64,000 nucleotides of DNA, taken from Desmodus rotundus (Eukaryota > Chordata > Mammalia > Chiroptera > Phyllostomidae). How positions within the stretch are numbered: position 1 is the first letter of the stretch; each line of letters starts with the position of its first letter. Position numbers and translations under genes: made by a program. The stretch covers positions 103,581,951 to 103,645,950 of the forward strand of contig NC_071389.1 of the NCBI RefSeq assembly GCF_022682495.2. Reading direction: 5' to 3'. The notes under the pieces are model-generated. The model had not been told where the DNA came from. It did no database searches and saw only the letters and a list, made by a program, of their open reading frames with translations. Positions 1 to 10,469 of the stretch are shown here, in pieces.

Positions 1-840
1 AAGGTTGCTACTGTTTTTTTTTTTTAAGTCCTCTGTGTCATTATGTCATGACTCTAGGGAAAATTTGGAATTAAAAATGGTCATTAAACTAGGCCATAAG
101 TTTGGAATCTCAAGTATCATAAGAATAAATACATGTTTGTTGCTGAATTAATAAGTTCGCTAGTGCTCTCCTGGTTTTTAAACTATGTTTGGAGAAAGAA
201 GTCTGGGTCCCTTTAGCTACTTTGGTTAAGGGTTAAAAAGGGATAAGGTATGAAAACCTTTTATTAGGTATTAAGATAGACTGTGTTACTAATCACATAG
301 ATTGAATATGGAAGTAATAAAAAATCATGACCAAAGACAGGGCAAAGATATTTTTCTTCTTTTATATTTTGAGGAAATTCTCTTATAATGGGGAAACTGT
401 GGTTTCCCCACAGGGATTGTCCCTGTGAAGGCATTGTGCTTTGGCTCTCAGGAAGGGAAGGAGGGGGGGTATAGTTAGGATTTATTTCTGGGGGCATGGT
501 GGAGGGATTAGCAGCAAAAAACAACCAACCAATCCAGAGAAGTCATTTATTTCCCTTTATTAGGTGAAAATATTTAGTGAACATTTTTTGGCTAGACACT
601 GTGTTCAGCGGACACAGTGATAGGCAATAGGAACCTTGGTCTTTGTAGTCATGGAACACACAGTCCAATGGGCGATACAGATTGCAGCTGCTATAGATAC
701 AATTGCAAATTGGGTAAGTGTAGCTGAGGAGGTGTGAGTGATGATGTGAGTGTATAACAAGGGAGATCTAATATAGACCAGGGAGAGGTTAAGTGTTTGA
801 GAGGGAGGGATCTTGAGGAAGTGACTTTGAGGCTGAGACT
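1..840. other. non-coding sequence, nothing recognised
   Basis: AT-rich sequence without a credible coding exon or a repeat I can name. Short open frames here have no domain, conserved splice borders or recognisable homology. It lies either in a 5'UTR intron of the downstream ZMYM2 gene or in intergenic DNA. The last ten bases (831-840) are the left target-site copy of the adjoining SINE. Confidence 0.5.
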
Positions 841-1119
841 AGGGCCTTGGCAGGTGTGCCTGAGTGGTTGGAGTGTCATCCCAGTACTGAAGAGTTGTGC
901 GTTCTGTCCCAGTTAGGGCACATACCTAGGTTGCTGGTTTATTCCTGGTCTGGGCATGGGTGCATGTGACCCCCACTCCTCCCCCCTGTCTGGCATGGAC
1001 CCCCATCCTGGCATGGATCCCCACTGGGTGTGTACAAAGGCAACCAACCAATTGATGCTTGCTTTCATTGATGTTTCTCTCTCTTTCCTTGGGTGAGATT
1101 AAAAAAATAAAAATAAACA
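841..1119 (+). mobile_element. Ves SINE, sense orientation
   Basis: The tRNA-derived head (GGGCCTTGGCAGGTGTGCC, an altered Ves start), the internal CAGTTAGGGCACATACCTAGG block, the GATGTTTCTCTCTCTTTCC end and an A-rich tail follow in the usual order. A ten-base target-site duplication GGCTGAGACT sits at 831-840 and 1120-1129. It is longer than most copies in the window because of an internal C-rich expansion (about 965-1020). Confidence 0.85.
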
Positions 1120-1434
1120 GGCTGAGACTGGGAAGGAGTTCTGAATGGAACATTTGGTACATTTTAGACAGAGAAAAAGTATGTGCAAAGACCTTCTGAG
1201 GTAAGAAGGCGCTTGGATCCTCTATGAACTAAAAGAAGGCTTCTGCTAAATGCAGAAGCTTAATGAGCAATGTGGGGAAGAGTGATGCTGAAATCGAACC
1301 TAGCATGCAGTCGGGATCTTACAGATCAGGGGGAGAATCTCATTTTTGGTCCTAAGGACACTGGAAGGCCATGTAAGAAGTGATTGGGGATCTGAAAAAA
1401 AGTCATCCAATAGAAAACTGACTAGAAAACCAGG

Positions 1435-1519
1435 AATCCAGGCATGTGCTCTGACTGGGCGAGGCAACCCTTTGGTTCACAGGCCCGTGCTCAATCCACT
1501 GAGCCACACCAGCCAGGGC
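1435..1519 (-). mobile_element. Ves SINE, antisense, head only
   Basis: Only the tRNA-related half is present: CCAGGCATGTGCTCTGACTG through GAGCCACACCAGCCAGGGC. The pyrimidine-rich and A-tail half is missing, so this copy has lost its 3' part. Confidence 0.75.
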
Positions 1520-2320
1520 ACAGTTTCAAGATTTATTTTTTAGGTAGAATAGGTCCTGGGGATGGATAGCATTGTTGTGAGTGAAGAGAAGTGTAGAGAT
1601 TAAGAAGGAACTCCAGATTTCTATGAGTAGTTAGATATATAACTTCACAAAACACAAACACTGGAGAAGGTGCAGGCAGATACAGAGTGAAAGCAAATTA
1701 AAATAACTTAGAATAGGGAGATTGGGGGCTTTTAAACATCTTGATTGAGGTAAATTAAAGAGTCTAGGGTATTGAGGTATTTAAAATTATGGGAATGGAT
1801 GGGATCTCCAAAGACAGTTAAAATTACTTGAAAGTACCTTGCAGTTAAATTTTGGTCCTGTGAGCAAGGAGAGATTTGTTCCTTAACCCCTAGAATTCTA
1901 CACCCTAGAGATAACCTGAATGAATGAATTGATTTATTCATTTATTTATTATATCAAAAGGGATTTTGGTTTAGATTCTATTATAATCCTTAAGTGGATT
2001 TTTAATAAATTAATCAAATCATTCCTATTAGCTTCTAAAGCCAGAGTAGCATTGTTTTAGACATCGTACAAAAGTGTTAAGAAAATTTTGTGACTAGACT
2101 ATAAGCAACATGAAGGCATAATCTGTTATGTCATCTGTCATTCGTCCCCTGGTCTTTTTTCTCACTTCACCAGAGATTAGTGGTGTTATCAATTTAGCAT
2201 GCATTGCTGCAAATCCTTTTGTAGCATATACTATGGATGTACTATCATGTACCCATATGAATTAAACAGTAAACTTTTGCATTTTAAAAACATGTATACA
2301 ATATGTACTTTTTGGCAACT
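1520..2320. other. non-coding sequence, nothing recognised
   Basis: AT-rich sequence with no supported gene, RNA or nameable repeat. Confidence 0.45.
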
Positions 2321-2322
2321 TG

Positions 2323-2553
2323 CTTTTTTTTTTTTTCTTCAGATTTTCTTATTTTTAGAGAGATGGGAAGGGAGGGAGAAAGAGAGGGAGGGAAACATTA
2401 ATGTGAGAGAGAAACATCAATCAGTTACCTCTCATACACACCTTCTGGGGACCAAACCTGCAATCTAGGCATGTGCCCTGACAGGGAAATCAGACCAGCA
2501 ACCTTTCTCTTTGTGGGTCGATGCCCATCCAACTGAGCCACACTGGCCAGGGC
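2323..2553 (-). mobile_element. Ves SINE, antisense
   Basis: A poly-T run leads into TTTTTAGAGAGATGGGAAGG, a purine-rich block and the tRNA-like head ending CACACTGGCCAGGGC. Related flanks, CAACTTGCTTTTTT on the left and CAGTTTGCTTTTTT on the right, look like a diverged target-site duplication. Confidence 0.85.
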
Positions 2554-2559
2554 ATGCAG

Positions 2560-2990
2560 TTTGCTTTTTTCTCTTAGCCATATGTCTTAGATATTTTTCT
2601 GAGTTTGTGTGTAAAGATCCATCACTTTTTTTTTTAACTGGTGTGATATTTCGTGGCATGGATATAACACAGTTTAAGACATTTTGTTGATGGACATTTA
2701 GTTCAATTTTTAATTTTTCAATTTTTTTGTTATAGATAATGATGCATGTCATATTGTGTAGTAGTTTTATTGGGTTCATGTCTGTTTTCTTTAGGTGTGA
2801 TTCTGATAATGGGAATTACTGAATCACAGTTTGTGTATATTACTGTATATTTTAGTAGATACTTCAAAATTGTCTTCCACTGGCCCGCTATGATGACTGC
2901 ATTTCCACTATTTCTTTACATTCTTGCCAGTACTGGATATTATCAAATAATCAATTTAATTTGTGTTGTTTTTAAAGTCAAACTGTAACT
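2560..2990 (-). mobile_element. ancient L1 fragment, antisense
   Basis: The text resembles the antisense strand of old mammalian L1 3' regions: 'TTGATGGACATTTAG', '...AATAATGATGCATG' and a 'GGGAATTACTGAATCACAG' equivalent of the usual 'attgctgggtcaaagg' block. It is heavily decayed. The assignment rests on remembered L1 layout, not on an alignment. Confidence 0.5.
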
Positions 2991-3399
2991 GTGTTATGTA
3001 TCAATTCTTATATCTTTTTATATGAGTATAATACATATTTTTTGCATATTTTTATACATTATAGTGTTTATTTGCTGTGTAAACATTTTTAATGTAAGGG
3101 GTAAGTTAATTTTACTATTGCAAGAAATAGGAGTAACTATAACAAGTATGCAAGGCTTATATGAAGGAAATTGTAAAATAATACCATAGACCATATAAGA
3201 AAACTGGACTGGAAAGATGCACACATTTGGATGAAAAGACTTCAATAATGTAAAAATGTTAATTTTTTGTCTTCAAATTAATCTCTAAATTCAGTGAAAT
3301 CCCAATCAAATTCTAGTGTATGTGATATGGTACCAAAGGTAAAACAGGGTAAACAGTGAGAAGGAAGAGTCCTCTTCCCCCTCCCTCATTCACACAGTT

Positions 3400-3870
3400 C
3401 TCTTCCTTAGAAGCAAACTACTGTTGTCATTTTCTTAGATATTTATGTAGGAGTATTCTGTGCAGGCATCTATGTGTATTTATGTATGTTTTGTGTATGG
3501 CTCTGTGTGTGTGTGTTTATCCATTGTTCTGTACCTTGTTTGCACTTAATTTATGTGGAGGTGGTTACATATTATTATGTACGTACATTTAGAGCTACCT
3601 CATTGTTTCCAAGGCTTCATAATATTTCATCATTTGCCTTTATCATCATTTACTTTATCAGTAGTCTATTGAGAGACATTTAGGGTGTTTTAATCTTTTA
3701 ACTCTTTAGCAAATATCCTTTTACATTTTTGTTCTTAAAAACATTAGGTAATATATTTGTAGGAAGGATGCCTAGAAGTAGAATTCCTTGGTCAAAGAAA
3801 TATTTTTGAGTTGCCCTCCATAGAAATTGTGTTAGTTCACACTTTTTTGCAGTGTGATACTCTTATCAAC
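3400..3870 (-). mobile_element. ancient L1 fragment, antisense
   Basis: This has the same class of old L1 text: '...ATTTAGGGTGTTTTAATC', 'GGATGCCTAGAAGTAGAATT', 'TTGGTCAAAG' and 'TTGCCCTCCATAGAAATTGT', followed by the 'tactcttatcaac' block. It contains a short (TG)n run near 3505. No frame is intact. Confidence 0.5.
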
Positions 3871-4521
3871 TGATCATTGATAACTGAGAGCTTGGGTAAC
3901 AAAGGTAGACCTTTTGATCATTGTCCTTCAAAAGGTAGGAGAGAATTGGTGGCCCTTTAGAATTTAAAAATGCATTTCTGTTAAATATTTCACACATTTA
4001 AGAGTCATTTTTATTTCCTTTTCATGTGAACTGGGTTTCCTTTTTTTTCCCCCCTTTATTCCCTCTGTCGTGTTTGTCTCATTGTTAGAGGACCTCGTTG
4101 TCTTCAATTCTTTTAGGATATCAGTTGCAAATACTTTCTTCATAGTTAATCATTGTGTTTGATATTTTCCCCCATATAGATGTCTTCTATTATTTTCTTT
4201 AAAAAATGTCTGAAAAAATATACTAACATAAAATTTACCATTTTTAGGTTTAAATTCAGTTGCATTAACTATAAAAGTTTTGCAAAAATAATCACTGTTC
4301 ATTTCTAGAACTTTTTTATCATCCCAAACAGAAACTACCCATTAAACAATAATGCCCAATACCTCTCATCCCCCCAGTTTCTGGTGACCTCTCTTCTACC
4401 CTCTATCTCTATGAATTTGCCTATTTTAAGTACCTTAAATAAGTTGAACCGTAAAATATTTGCCCTTTGTGTCTCGCTTATTTCATGTAGTATGTTTTCA
4501 AGATTCATCTGTGTTGTAGTA

Positions 4522-5082
4522 TACGAGGGGAGACCCCAAAAGACCTGAAATTTATTTATAAAAAATTGTGTATTTTTACATGTTTAAACTTTAATCACCT
4601 TCAGTGTACTCTCCATTTGATGCAATATACTTATTGAAACATTTTTTCACTGCTCAAAACAGTTTTTGAACTTGTTGATTTTGATGCCTCTTAGTCTGTC
4701 TGCCATTTTTTATTTTACCTTTTCAACATCAGCAAAACGTTTCCCTTTGATGACTTTTCATCCAGGGAAACAAAAAGTTGTTTGGGGTGAGATTGGGTGA
4801 ATAGGGAGGGTGGGGCACAGGGGTCATGCATTTTTAGTCAAACATAGCTGAACACTCAGTGTGGTATGGGCAAGTGCACTTGTAAGTAACCTATCATGAA
4901 ATGGGCAAACGCATTGAAAGTCTTCAGAAAAAATTCACTGGAGCCAAACACAACTTCTCACCACAATGCCAGCTGGTACACTGATACAGATGAATTCCCA
5001 AAACCACTTACCTAGTGGAGGAAGCCTGTATGTACTACAAGGGGCCTGCCCTCCAGAAGATAATTATGGTTTTTTTTTGGGT
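4522..5082 (-). mobile_element. internally deleted mariner element
   Basis: It is inserted at a TA inside L1 3' sequence that continues on both sides. The left end begins CGAGGGGAGACCCCAAAAG. The right end keeps a degraded inverted counterpart (GGTTTTTTTTTGGGTC) but has lost its outermost bases. Reverse-strand translation of about 4560-4790 resembles the C-terminal part of a mariner transposase, with SSKGKRFADVEKVK-like and NCFEQW-like text, but it is broken by stops. At about 560 bp it is less than half the size of an autonomous mariner, so it could move only in trans. Confidence 0.75.
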
Positions 5083-6060
5083 CAGAATATCTTTCCTTTT
5101 AGGGCTGAATAACATTCCATTGTATGTATATACCTACATTTTGGTTTTCCATTCATCTGCCCATGGACATTTTGGTTGTGTCTACCTCTTGATTATTATG
5201 AGTAATGGTGCTATGAAAATAAATATGCTCATAAATTTCTTTTTGAGATCCTGCTTTAAGTTCTTTGGATATGTACCCAGAATTGGGATTGCTAGATCAT
5301 ATGGCAATTCAATTTTTAATTTTCTGGGTAATCACCATACTGTTTTCTGTGGCCGCTGTACCTTTTTACATCCCCTCTAGCAGTGCACAAGGGATCAAGT
5401 TTTTTCAAATACCAAGGAATCATGTAGTTTCTTCTCACCAACCTTATTTAATTTTTGTTTTGTTTTGATAGTAGCCATGCTAATGGATGTGAGATGATAT
5501 TTCCTGGTTTTGATTTGGATTTCCCTGATGACTAATGAAATTGAAAATCTTTTCATGTGCCTATTGGTCATTTTTATCTTCTTTGGGGTTGGGGAAGTAT
5601 CTGTTTTAAGTCTTTTGCCCATTTTCATTTTGTTGTTGAGTTAAAAGACTTTATATATTCTGGTTATAATAGTCCCTTATCAGATACATGATTTCCAAAT
5701 ATTTTCTGTTAAAATAATTTCAGATTATTTTATCTGTCTTTATGCCAGTATCGTGTTCTTTTGATTTACTGTAGCTTTGTAGTTAGTTTTGATATCAGGA
5801 AGTGTGGGACCCCTCCAGCTTTTTGTTTTTCTTTTTCAAGATTTTTGATCCTTCAGATTGCATATGGATTTCACGATGAGATTTTTCTCTCTGCCAAAAG
5901 CATGCTTTGGGTCTTGATAAGGATTACATTGAATCTTTGGATTGGTTTAGGGGTAGTATTATCATCTTAACATTATTAATCTTGGAATCCATGAACATGG
6001 GATATTTTCCTGTTTTTATTGTACAAGTGTTCCAACCTCTGTGGGTTAAATGAAAAAAAA

Positions 6061-6266
6061 AAAAAAGATTTTATTTATTTATTTTTTAGAGACAGGGAAA
6101 GGCAGGGAGAAAGAGAAGGCGAGAACCATTGATTTGTTGCCTCTCACACGCATCCTGACTGGTGACCAAAACTGCAACCCAGGCATGTTCTCTGGCTGGG
6201 GATTGAACCCGTGACCTTTTGCTTTGTGGAACGATGCCCAACCAACTAAGCCACACCAGTCAGGGC
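6061..6266 (-). mobile_element. Ves SINE, antisense
   Basis: An A/T-rich tail (AAGATTTTATTTATTTATTT) is followed by the purine-rich block and the head ending CCACACCAGTCAGGGC. It is inserted in antisense L1 ORF2 sequence, so it is younger than that L1. Confidence 0.88.
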
Positions 6267-7029
6267 TGGATAAATTTATTTTTATGTATTTTATTCTTTT
6301 TAATGTTAATGTAAATGGATGGTTTTAAGTTATTTTGATTGTCCACTAGTGTACTGAAATACAACTGATTTTTGCAGGTTTTTATATTCTGAAACTTGGA
6401 TTATGTTTTCTACATATAAGATCATGTAATCTACAGAGTTATTTTTACTTTTTCCTCTGGCTATTTGGATGCCTTTTAGCCTTTTTCTTGCCTATGTGCT
6501 CTGGCCAGGACTTCCAGTACCGTATTGTGTTAAAGTGGTGAAAGTGGGCGAAAGTGGGCATTAAGTACCTTGTTCCTAATCTTAGAGGGAAAGCTTTTGG
6601 TTTTTACCATTGAGTATGATGTTAGCTGTGGGTTTTTCCATGTCCTTTGACCTTTGTCATGTTGCAGATGTTTCCCTCTCTTCCTACTTTATTGTTTTTA
6701 TCATGAAAGTATTTCATAAAACACTTTTTTTTTTTCTTCCAGTTGAGATGATCATGCATTTTTTCCTCTTTGGTCCATTACTTTGATTTTCTTATGTTGA
6801 ACTACCATTGCATTCTGGGATAAATCCCTCTTGGTCAGTATGTAATCTTTTTACTATGTTACTGAATTTCACTTGCTATTATTTTGTTGAGGATCTTTAC
6901 ATATATTTATAGGTATTAATTTACATATTCATAAGGAATATCGGCCTGTAGTTTTCTTGCAATGTCTTCTGGATTTGGTATCGGGGAATGCTGGTCTCAT
7001 AGAATGAGTTAGGAAGTGTTTCTTCCTTT

Positions 7030-7245
7030 TCAGTTTTTTGGGAAGAATTTGAGAGGGATCAGTGTGAATTCTTTTTTAAGTGTTTGGTAGCGTTTACCAG
7101 TGAAGTCATCTGTTCCTAGGCCTTTCTTTGTTGGGAGATTTTTGATGACTGATTTAATCTCATTCCTTGTTACAGTTCTATTCAGATTTTGTATTTCTTT
7201 TTCAGTCAGTTTTGGCAGTTTGTATATATCTAGGAGTTTGTCCAT
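7030..7245 (-). pseudogene. L1 ORF2 reverse-transcriptase remnant
   Basis: A 71-codon open stretch on the minus strand matches the start of the L1 reverse-transcriptase domain. It has a 'LNRTVTRNEIKSVIKNLPTK' segment followed by KGLGTDDFT, where L1 normally has KSPGPDGFT, then a 'YQTLKKEF' segment. The frame closes after the stretch and the flanking ORF2 is broken by a Ves SINE, so this is a dead fragment. Confidence 0.8.
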
Positions 7246-7249
7246 TTTT

Positions 7250-7457
7250 AAAAAAGATTTTATTTATTTTATTTTTAGACAGAGGGGAAGGGAGGGAGAA
7301 AGATAGGGAGAGAAACATGAGTTTTGGTTGCCTCTTATGTACCCCCTACTGGGGACCTGGCCTGCTGCCCAGGCATGTGCCCTGACTGGGAATTGAACTG
7401 GTGACCCTTTGTTTCATAGGCCAGTACTCAATCCACTGAGCCACACCAGCCTGGGCT
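7250..7457 (-). mobile_element. Ves SINE, antisense, with target duplication
   Basis: A complete copy runs from the poly-A side (AAAAAAGATTTTATTTATT) to the head ending CACACCAGCCTGGGCT. The target-site duplication GTCCATTTTT is at 7240-7249 and 7458-7467. It interrupts L1 ORF2. Confidence 0.92.
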
Positions 7458-8000
7458 GTCCATTTTTATCTTGGTTATTCAATTTGTTGGCATACAGTTG
7501 CTCATTGTATCCTCTTATGATTCTTTTTATTCCTATAAAATAGATAGTGATGTCCTATTTTTAGTTATGATTTTAATAATTAGAGATTTTTTTCTCAGTT
7601 TAAAGATATGTTAAATTTTCAAATTACCACTTTTTCATTTTATTGATTTTTTTCTATTTTCTTTTCTGTTTTTCTGTACAGTGATTTTCATTATTCCATT
7701 TCTGCTACTTTTGGGTTTAGTTTGCTCTTTTTCTGATTTCTTTAAAGTTTATTGATTTGAGGTACTTATAATGCAGTGTTGCTTATTTTCCTGCTGAGCA
7801 CTGCTTTCATTGTATCTTGTTTTGTTATGTTGTATTATTTTGTTTTGTCTCACATATTTCCTCATTTCTCTTGTGATTTCTTTGACCCACTGGTTGGTTG
7901 TGTGTTATTTAATTTCTACCTACCTGTGATTTTTAAGTTTTGCTTCTGTTAATTTATTTCTAGTTTCATTCCATTGTAATCAGAAAAAACACTTACCATT

Positions 8001-8099
8001 TTTAAAAAATTTTTATTGTTACTCACAGTTGTTTGCATTTTCTCCCCATCCCTCCACCCCACCCCATACAAACCCACCTCCTTCCCCCACCTCCACCCT
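8001..8099 (-). mobile_element. short 5'-truncated LINE 3' end
   Basis: About 100 bp of A-tail-side text (TTTTTATTGTTACTCACAG, then C-rich TTTCTCCCCATCCCTCCACC) is flanked by a duplication: AACACTTACCATTTT on the left (about 7987-8001) and AACACTTATCATTTT on the right (8100-8114). Related text recurs at 20703 and 53712, so this looks like the 3' terminus of a bat LINE family, truncated during insertion. Confidence 0.7.
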
Positions 8100-9007
8100 A
8101 ACACTTATCATTTTGATTCTGTTAAATTTATGAAGACTTGTGGCTATCTACCTGGCTTATTTTGGCGAAGGTTCCATGTGTACTTGAGAAGAATGTATAT
8201 CCTATTGTTGCTAAGTAGAGTGAGTACCTTATGTGTCTCATTGATTTATAGTGGTCAAGCCCTCTATTATTGATCTGTGTGTTTGTTCTGTCAATCCTTA
8301 AAAGCAGAATATTGAAATGTCCAACTATTCACAGAACTATGTTTTTCCTTTTTAATCCCGACAATTTTTGCTTCATATATTTTGGGTCTTTCATTAGTTG
8401 TGTATAGAATTATGACATCTTGCTGGAATGACTTATCAATATATAGTGTCCTTATTTGTCTCTTGTAACCTTTTAGGACTTAAATTTTATTTTGTCAGAT
8501 GTTTTCTATATCTATGCCAATTCTCTTTTGGTTACTATTTGCATGGTGTATATTGAGTCTCTTCCAGAAAACATATAAATGGATCATGTTTTCTTAATCC
8601 AATATGTCAGTCTCTTTTAATATAGGTCATTGTTTTTTTTTTTAATATATTTATTGATTATGCTATTACAGTTGTCCCATTCTCCCCCCCACTCCACTCC
8701 ATCCTGCCCACCCCCCTCCCTTCCACATTCCCCCCCCATAGTTCATGTCCATAGGTCATACTTATAAGTTCTTTGGCTTCTACATTTCCTACACTATTTT
8801 TACCCTCCCCCTGTCTATTTTCCACCTATCATCTATGCTACTTATTCTCTGTACCTTTACCCCCCTCTCCCCCTCCCAATCCCTTATTGACAACCCTCAT
8901 GTTCTAGTTGTTTGCCTAGTTTGCTCTCGTTTTTGTTTTATGTGTGGTCGTTAATAACTGTGAGTTTGCTGTCATTTTTACTGTTCCTATTTTTGATCTT
9001 CTTTTTC

Positions 9008-9695
9008 TTAGGTAACTCCCTTTAACATTTCATATAATAAGGGCTTGGTGATGATGAGCTTCTTTAACTTGACCTTATCTGAGAAGCACTTTATCTTCCC
9101 TTCCATTCTAAATGATAGCTTTGCTGGATACAGTAATCTTGGATGTAGGTCCTTGCGTTTAATCTTGGGTAATGTAATTATGATGTGCCTTGGCGTGTTC
9201 CTCCTTGGGTCCAGCTTCTTTGGGACTCTCTGAGCTTCCTGGACTTCCCGGAAGTCTATTTCCTTTGCCAGATCGGGGAAGTTCTCCATTATTTGTTCAA
9301 ATAAGTTTTCAATTTTTTGTTCTTCCTCTTCTCCTTCTGGCACCCCTATAATTCGGATGTTGGAACGTTTCAAGGTGTCCTGGAGGTTCCTAAGCCTCTC
9401 CTCATTTTTCCAAGTTCTTGTTTTTTCATTCTTTTCTGGTTGGATGTTTGTTTCTTCCTTCTGGTCCATACCATTGATTTGAGTCCCAGTTTCCTTCGCA
9501 TCACTGTTGGTTCCCTGTACATTTTCCTTTGTTTCTCTTAGCATAGGCTTCATTTTTTCATCTGTTTTTCAAACAGATTCAACCAAGTCTGTGAGCATAT
9601 TGATAACCAGTGCTTTGAACTGTGCATCCGATAGGTTGGCTATCTCTTCGTCACTCAGTTGTATTTTTTTCTGGAGCTTTGAAGTGTTCTGTCAT
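9008..9695 (-). pseudogene. HAL1 copy A ORF1 (L1 ORF1p-like), broken
   Basis: Start codon at 9695-9693, reading MTEHFKAPEK. One extra base in an A-run then shifts the frame, and a long open stretch of 181 codons resumes at 9553 and ends at TAA 9010-9008. The product is L1 ORF1p-like: an N-terminal coiled-coil segment, then an RNA-binding core with 'RNLQDTLKRSNIRIIGVPEG', a Glu-rich turn, and 'FREVQEAQRVPKKLDPRRNT'. The stretch between IKRKD and the C-terminal LLYPAKLSFRMEGKIK is shorter than in related copies, so part of the C-terminal domain is deleted. The normal role of such proteins is to bind and package LINE RNA. This copy should be inactive. Confidence 0.8.
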
Positions 9696-9739
9696 TTGGG
9701 CCATTTTTTTTTGTTTGTCTTGGCCCTTCTGTTACTTTA

Positions 9740-10458
9740 AGGGGCGGAGCCTTAGGTGTTCACCGGGGCGGGGTAATGCTGGTGGCTGCACTGTGACGCT
9801 GTACGTGGGGGAGGGGCCGAGTGGGAGCAATGGCGCCCGCTTCACTCTCCTCCGGATTTCAATCTTTCACTCCGCTACCCACAATCAAACTGGGCTACTC
9901 TGGTGCTGGTTCCCGAGTAAGTGGGCCTGTGCACACTCTAGGCCCCTGTGGGTCTCTCCAACAACCTCTCCTGTGAGGCTGGGAGTCTCTCCTGCTGCCG
10001 CCCCAACCCCCACGGGCGTTTTCAATCAGAGGTTTGAGGCTTTATTTCCCCGAGCTGGAGCCCTGGGCTGCGCGGTCTGCTTCACTGCCCGCCGTTTGTC
10101 TGGTTTATCTGTGGGCGAATGTGGTGCTGCAGGGTGCTACCCGCCACTCTGCCTGCCCCACTCTCCGCCACTCTGAGTCCGGCCCTCTGGGTTTATCTGT
10201 GCCGATGTGGGGCTGCAGGGTCTGCTAGTGCTCGGACTGCCTGCGCCATTTGTCTCACACTCCGCCAGTCTCAGTCCCGCCACAGCCACGTGAGTCCTCT
10301 CCACCCTGGTGCCTGTCTCCGCCCCTCCTACCAGTCTGGATGAATGTTTATTTTCTATTTTGTTGGTGTTGGCCCCCCTTGCTGTTCGATTCTCTTGTCA
10401 GTTCTGGTTGTGCCACGAGGCGCAGTGTGTCTACCTATGCCGCCATCTTGGTTCCCAA
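9740..10458 (-). promoter_or_regulatory. GC-rich 5'UTR and likely internal promoter of HAL1 copy A
   Basis: Within a strongly AT-rich intron this block is rich in G+C and CpG. It ends at the element's 5' terminus (GGAACCAAGATGGC on the minus strand). LINE 5'UTRs of this kind carry internal Pol II promoters, and the AAGATGGC box resembles a YY1 site as at the start of human L1. The promoter function is inferred from the family and is not shown by the sequence alone. Confidence 0.5.
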
Positions 10459-10469
10459 AACCGGAATTG

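Larger units (their letters stand above)
4203..8643 (-). mobile_element. antisense L1 with decayed ORF2, interrupted by later insertions
   Basis: Reading the minus strand, the order is L1 endonuclease (about 8640-8100; the 'TTCCATGTGTACTTGAGAAG' block is its antisense), reverse transcriptase (about 7250-6300), the C-terminal part of ORF2 (about 6000-5100, antisense of the L1 'LPYDPAIPLLGI' region), and the 3' end (about 5100-4203). A mariner (4522-5082), two Ves SINEs (6061-6266, 7250-7457) and a short LINE 3' end (8001-8099) split it. Many stops and frameshifts make it inactive. It runs antisense to ZMYM2. Confidence 0.75.
8644..10458 (-). mobile_element. HAL1-type half-LINE, nearly complete (copy A)
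   Basis: On the minus strand, a 5' end that reads GGAACCAAGATGGCGGCATA leads into a GC-rich 5'UTR of about 750 bp, one L1-ORF1-like gene, a purine-rich 3'UTR, AATAAATATATT and an A-run. There is no ORF2, which defines the HAL1 class known in mammals including bats. The element sits between two different antisense L1 ORF2 segments. ORF1 is broken (see the next entry). Its close relative in this window is copy C (44656-46054); copies B, D and E are more diverged. Confidence 0.8.

Noticed and set aside
9622..10343. Several overlapping + strand open frames in GC-rich DNA, possible CpG-island gene or ZMYM2 promoter
   Set aside because: The same block recurs at 45300-46054 next to the same ORF1, so it is the 5'UTR of a repeated LINE. 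The frames are a by-product of high GC.
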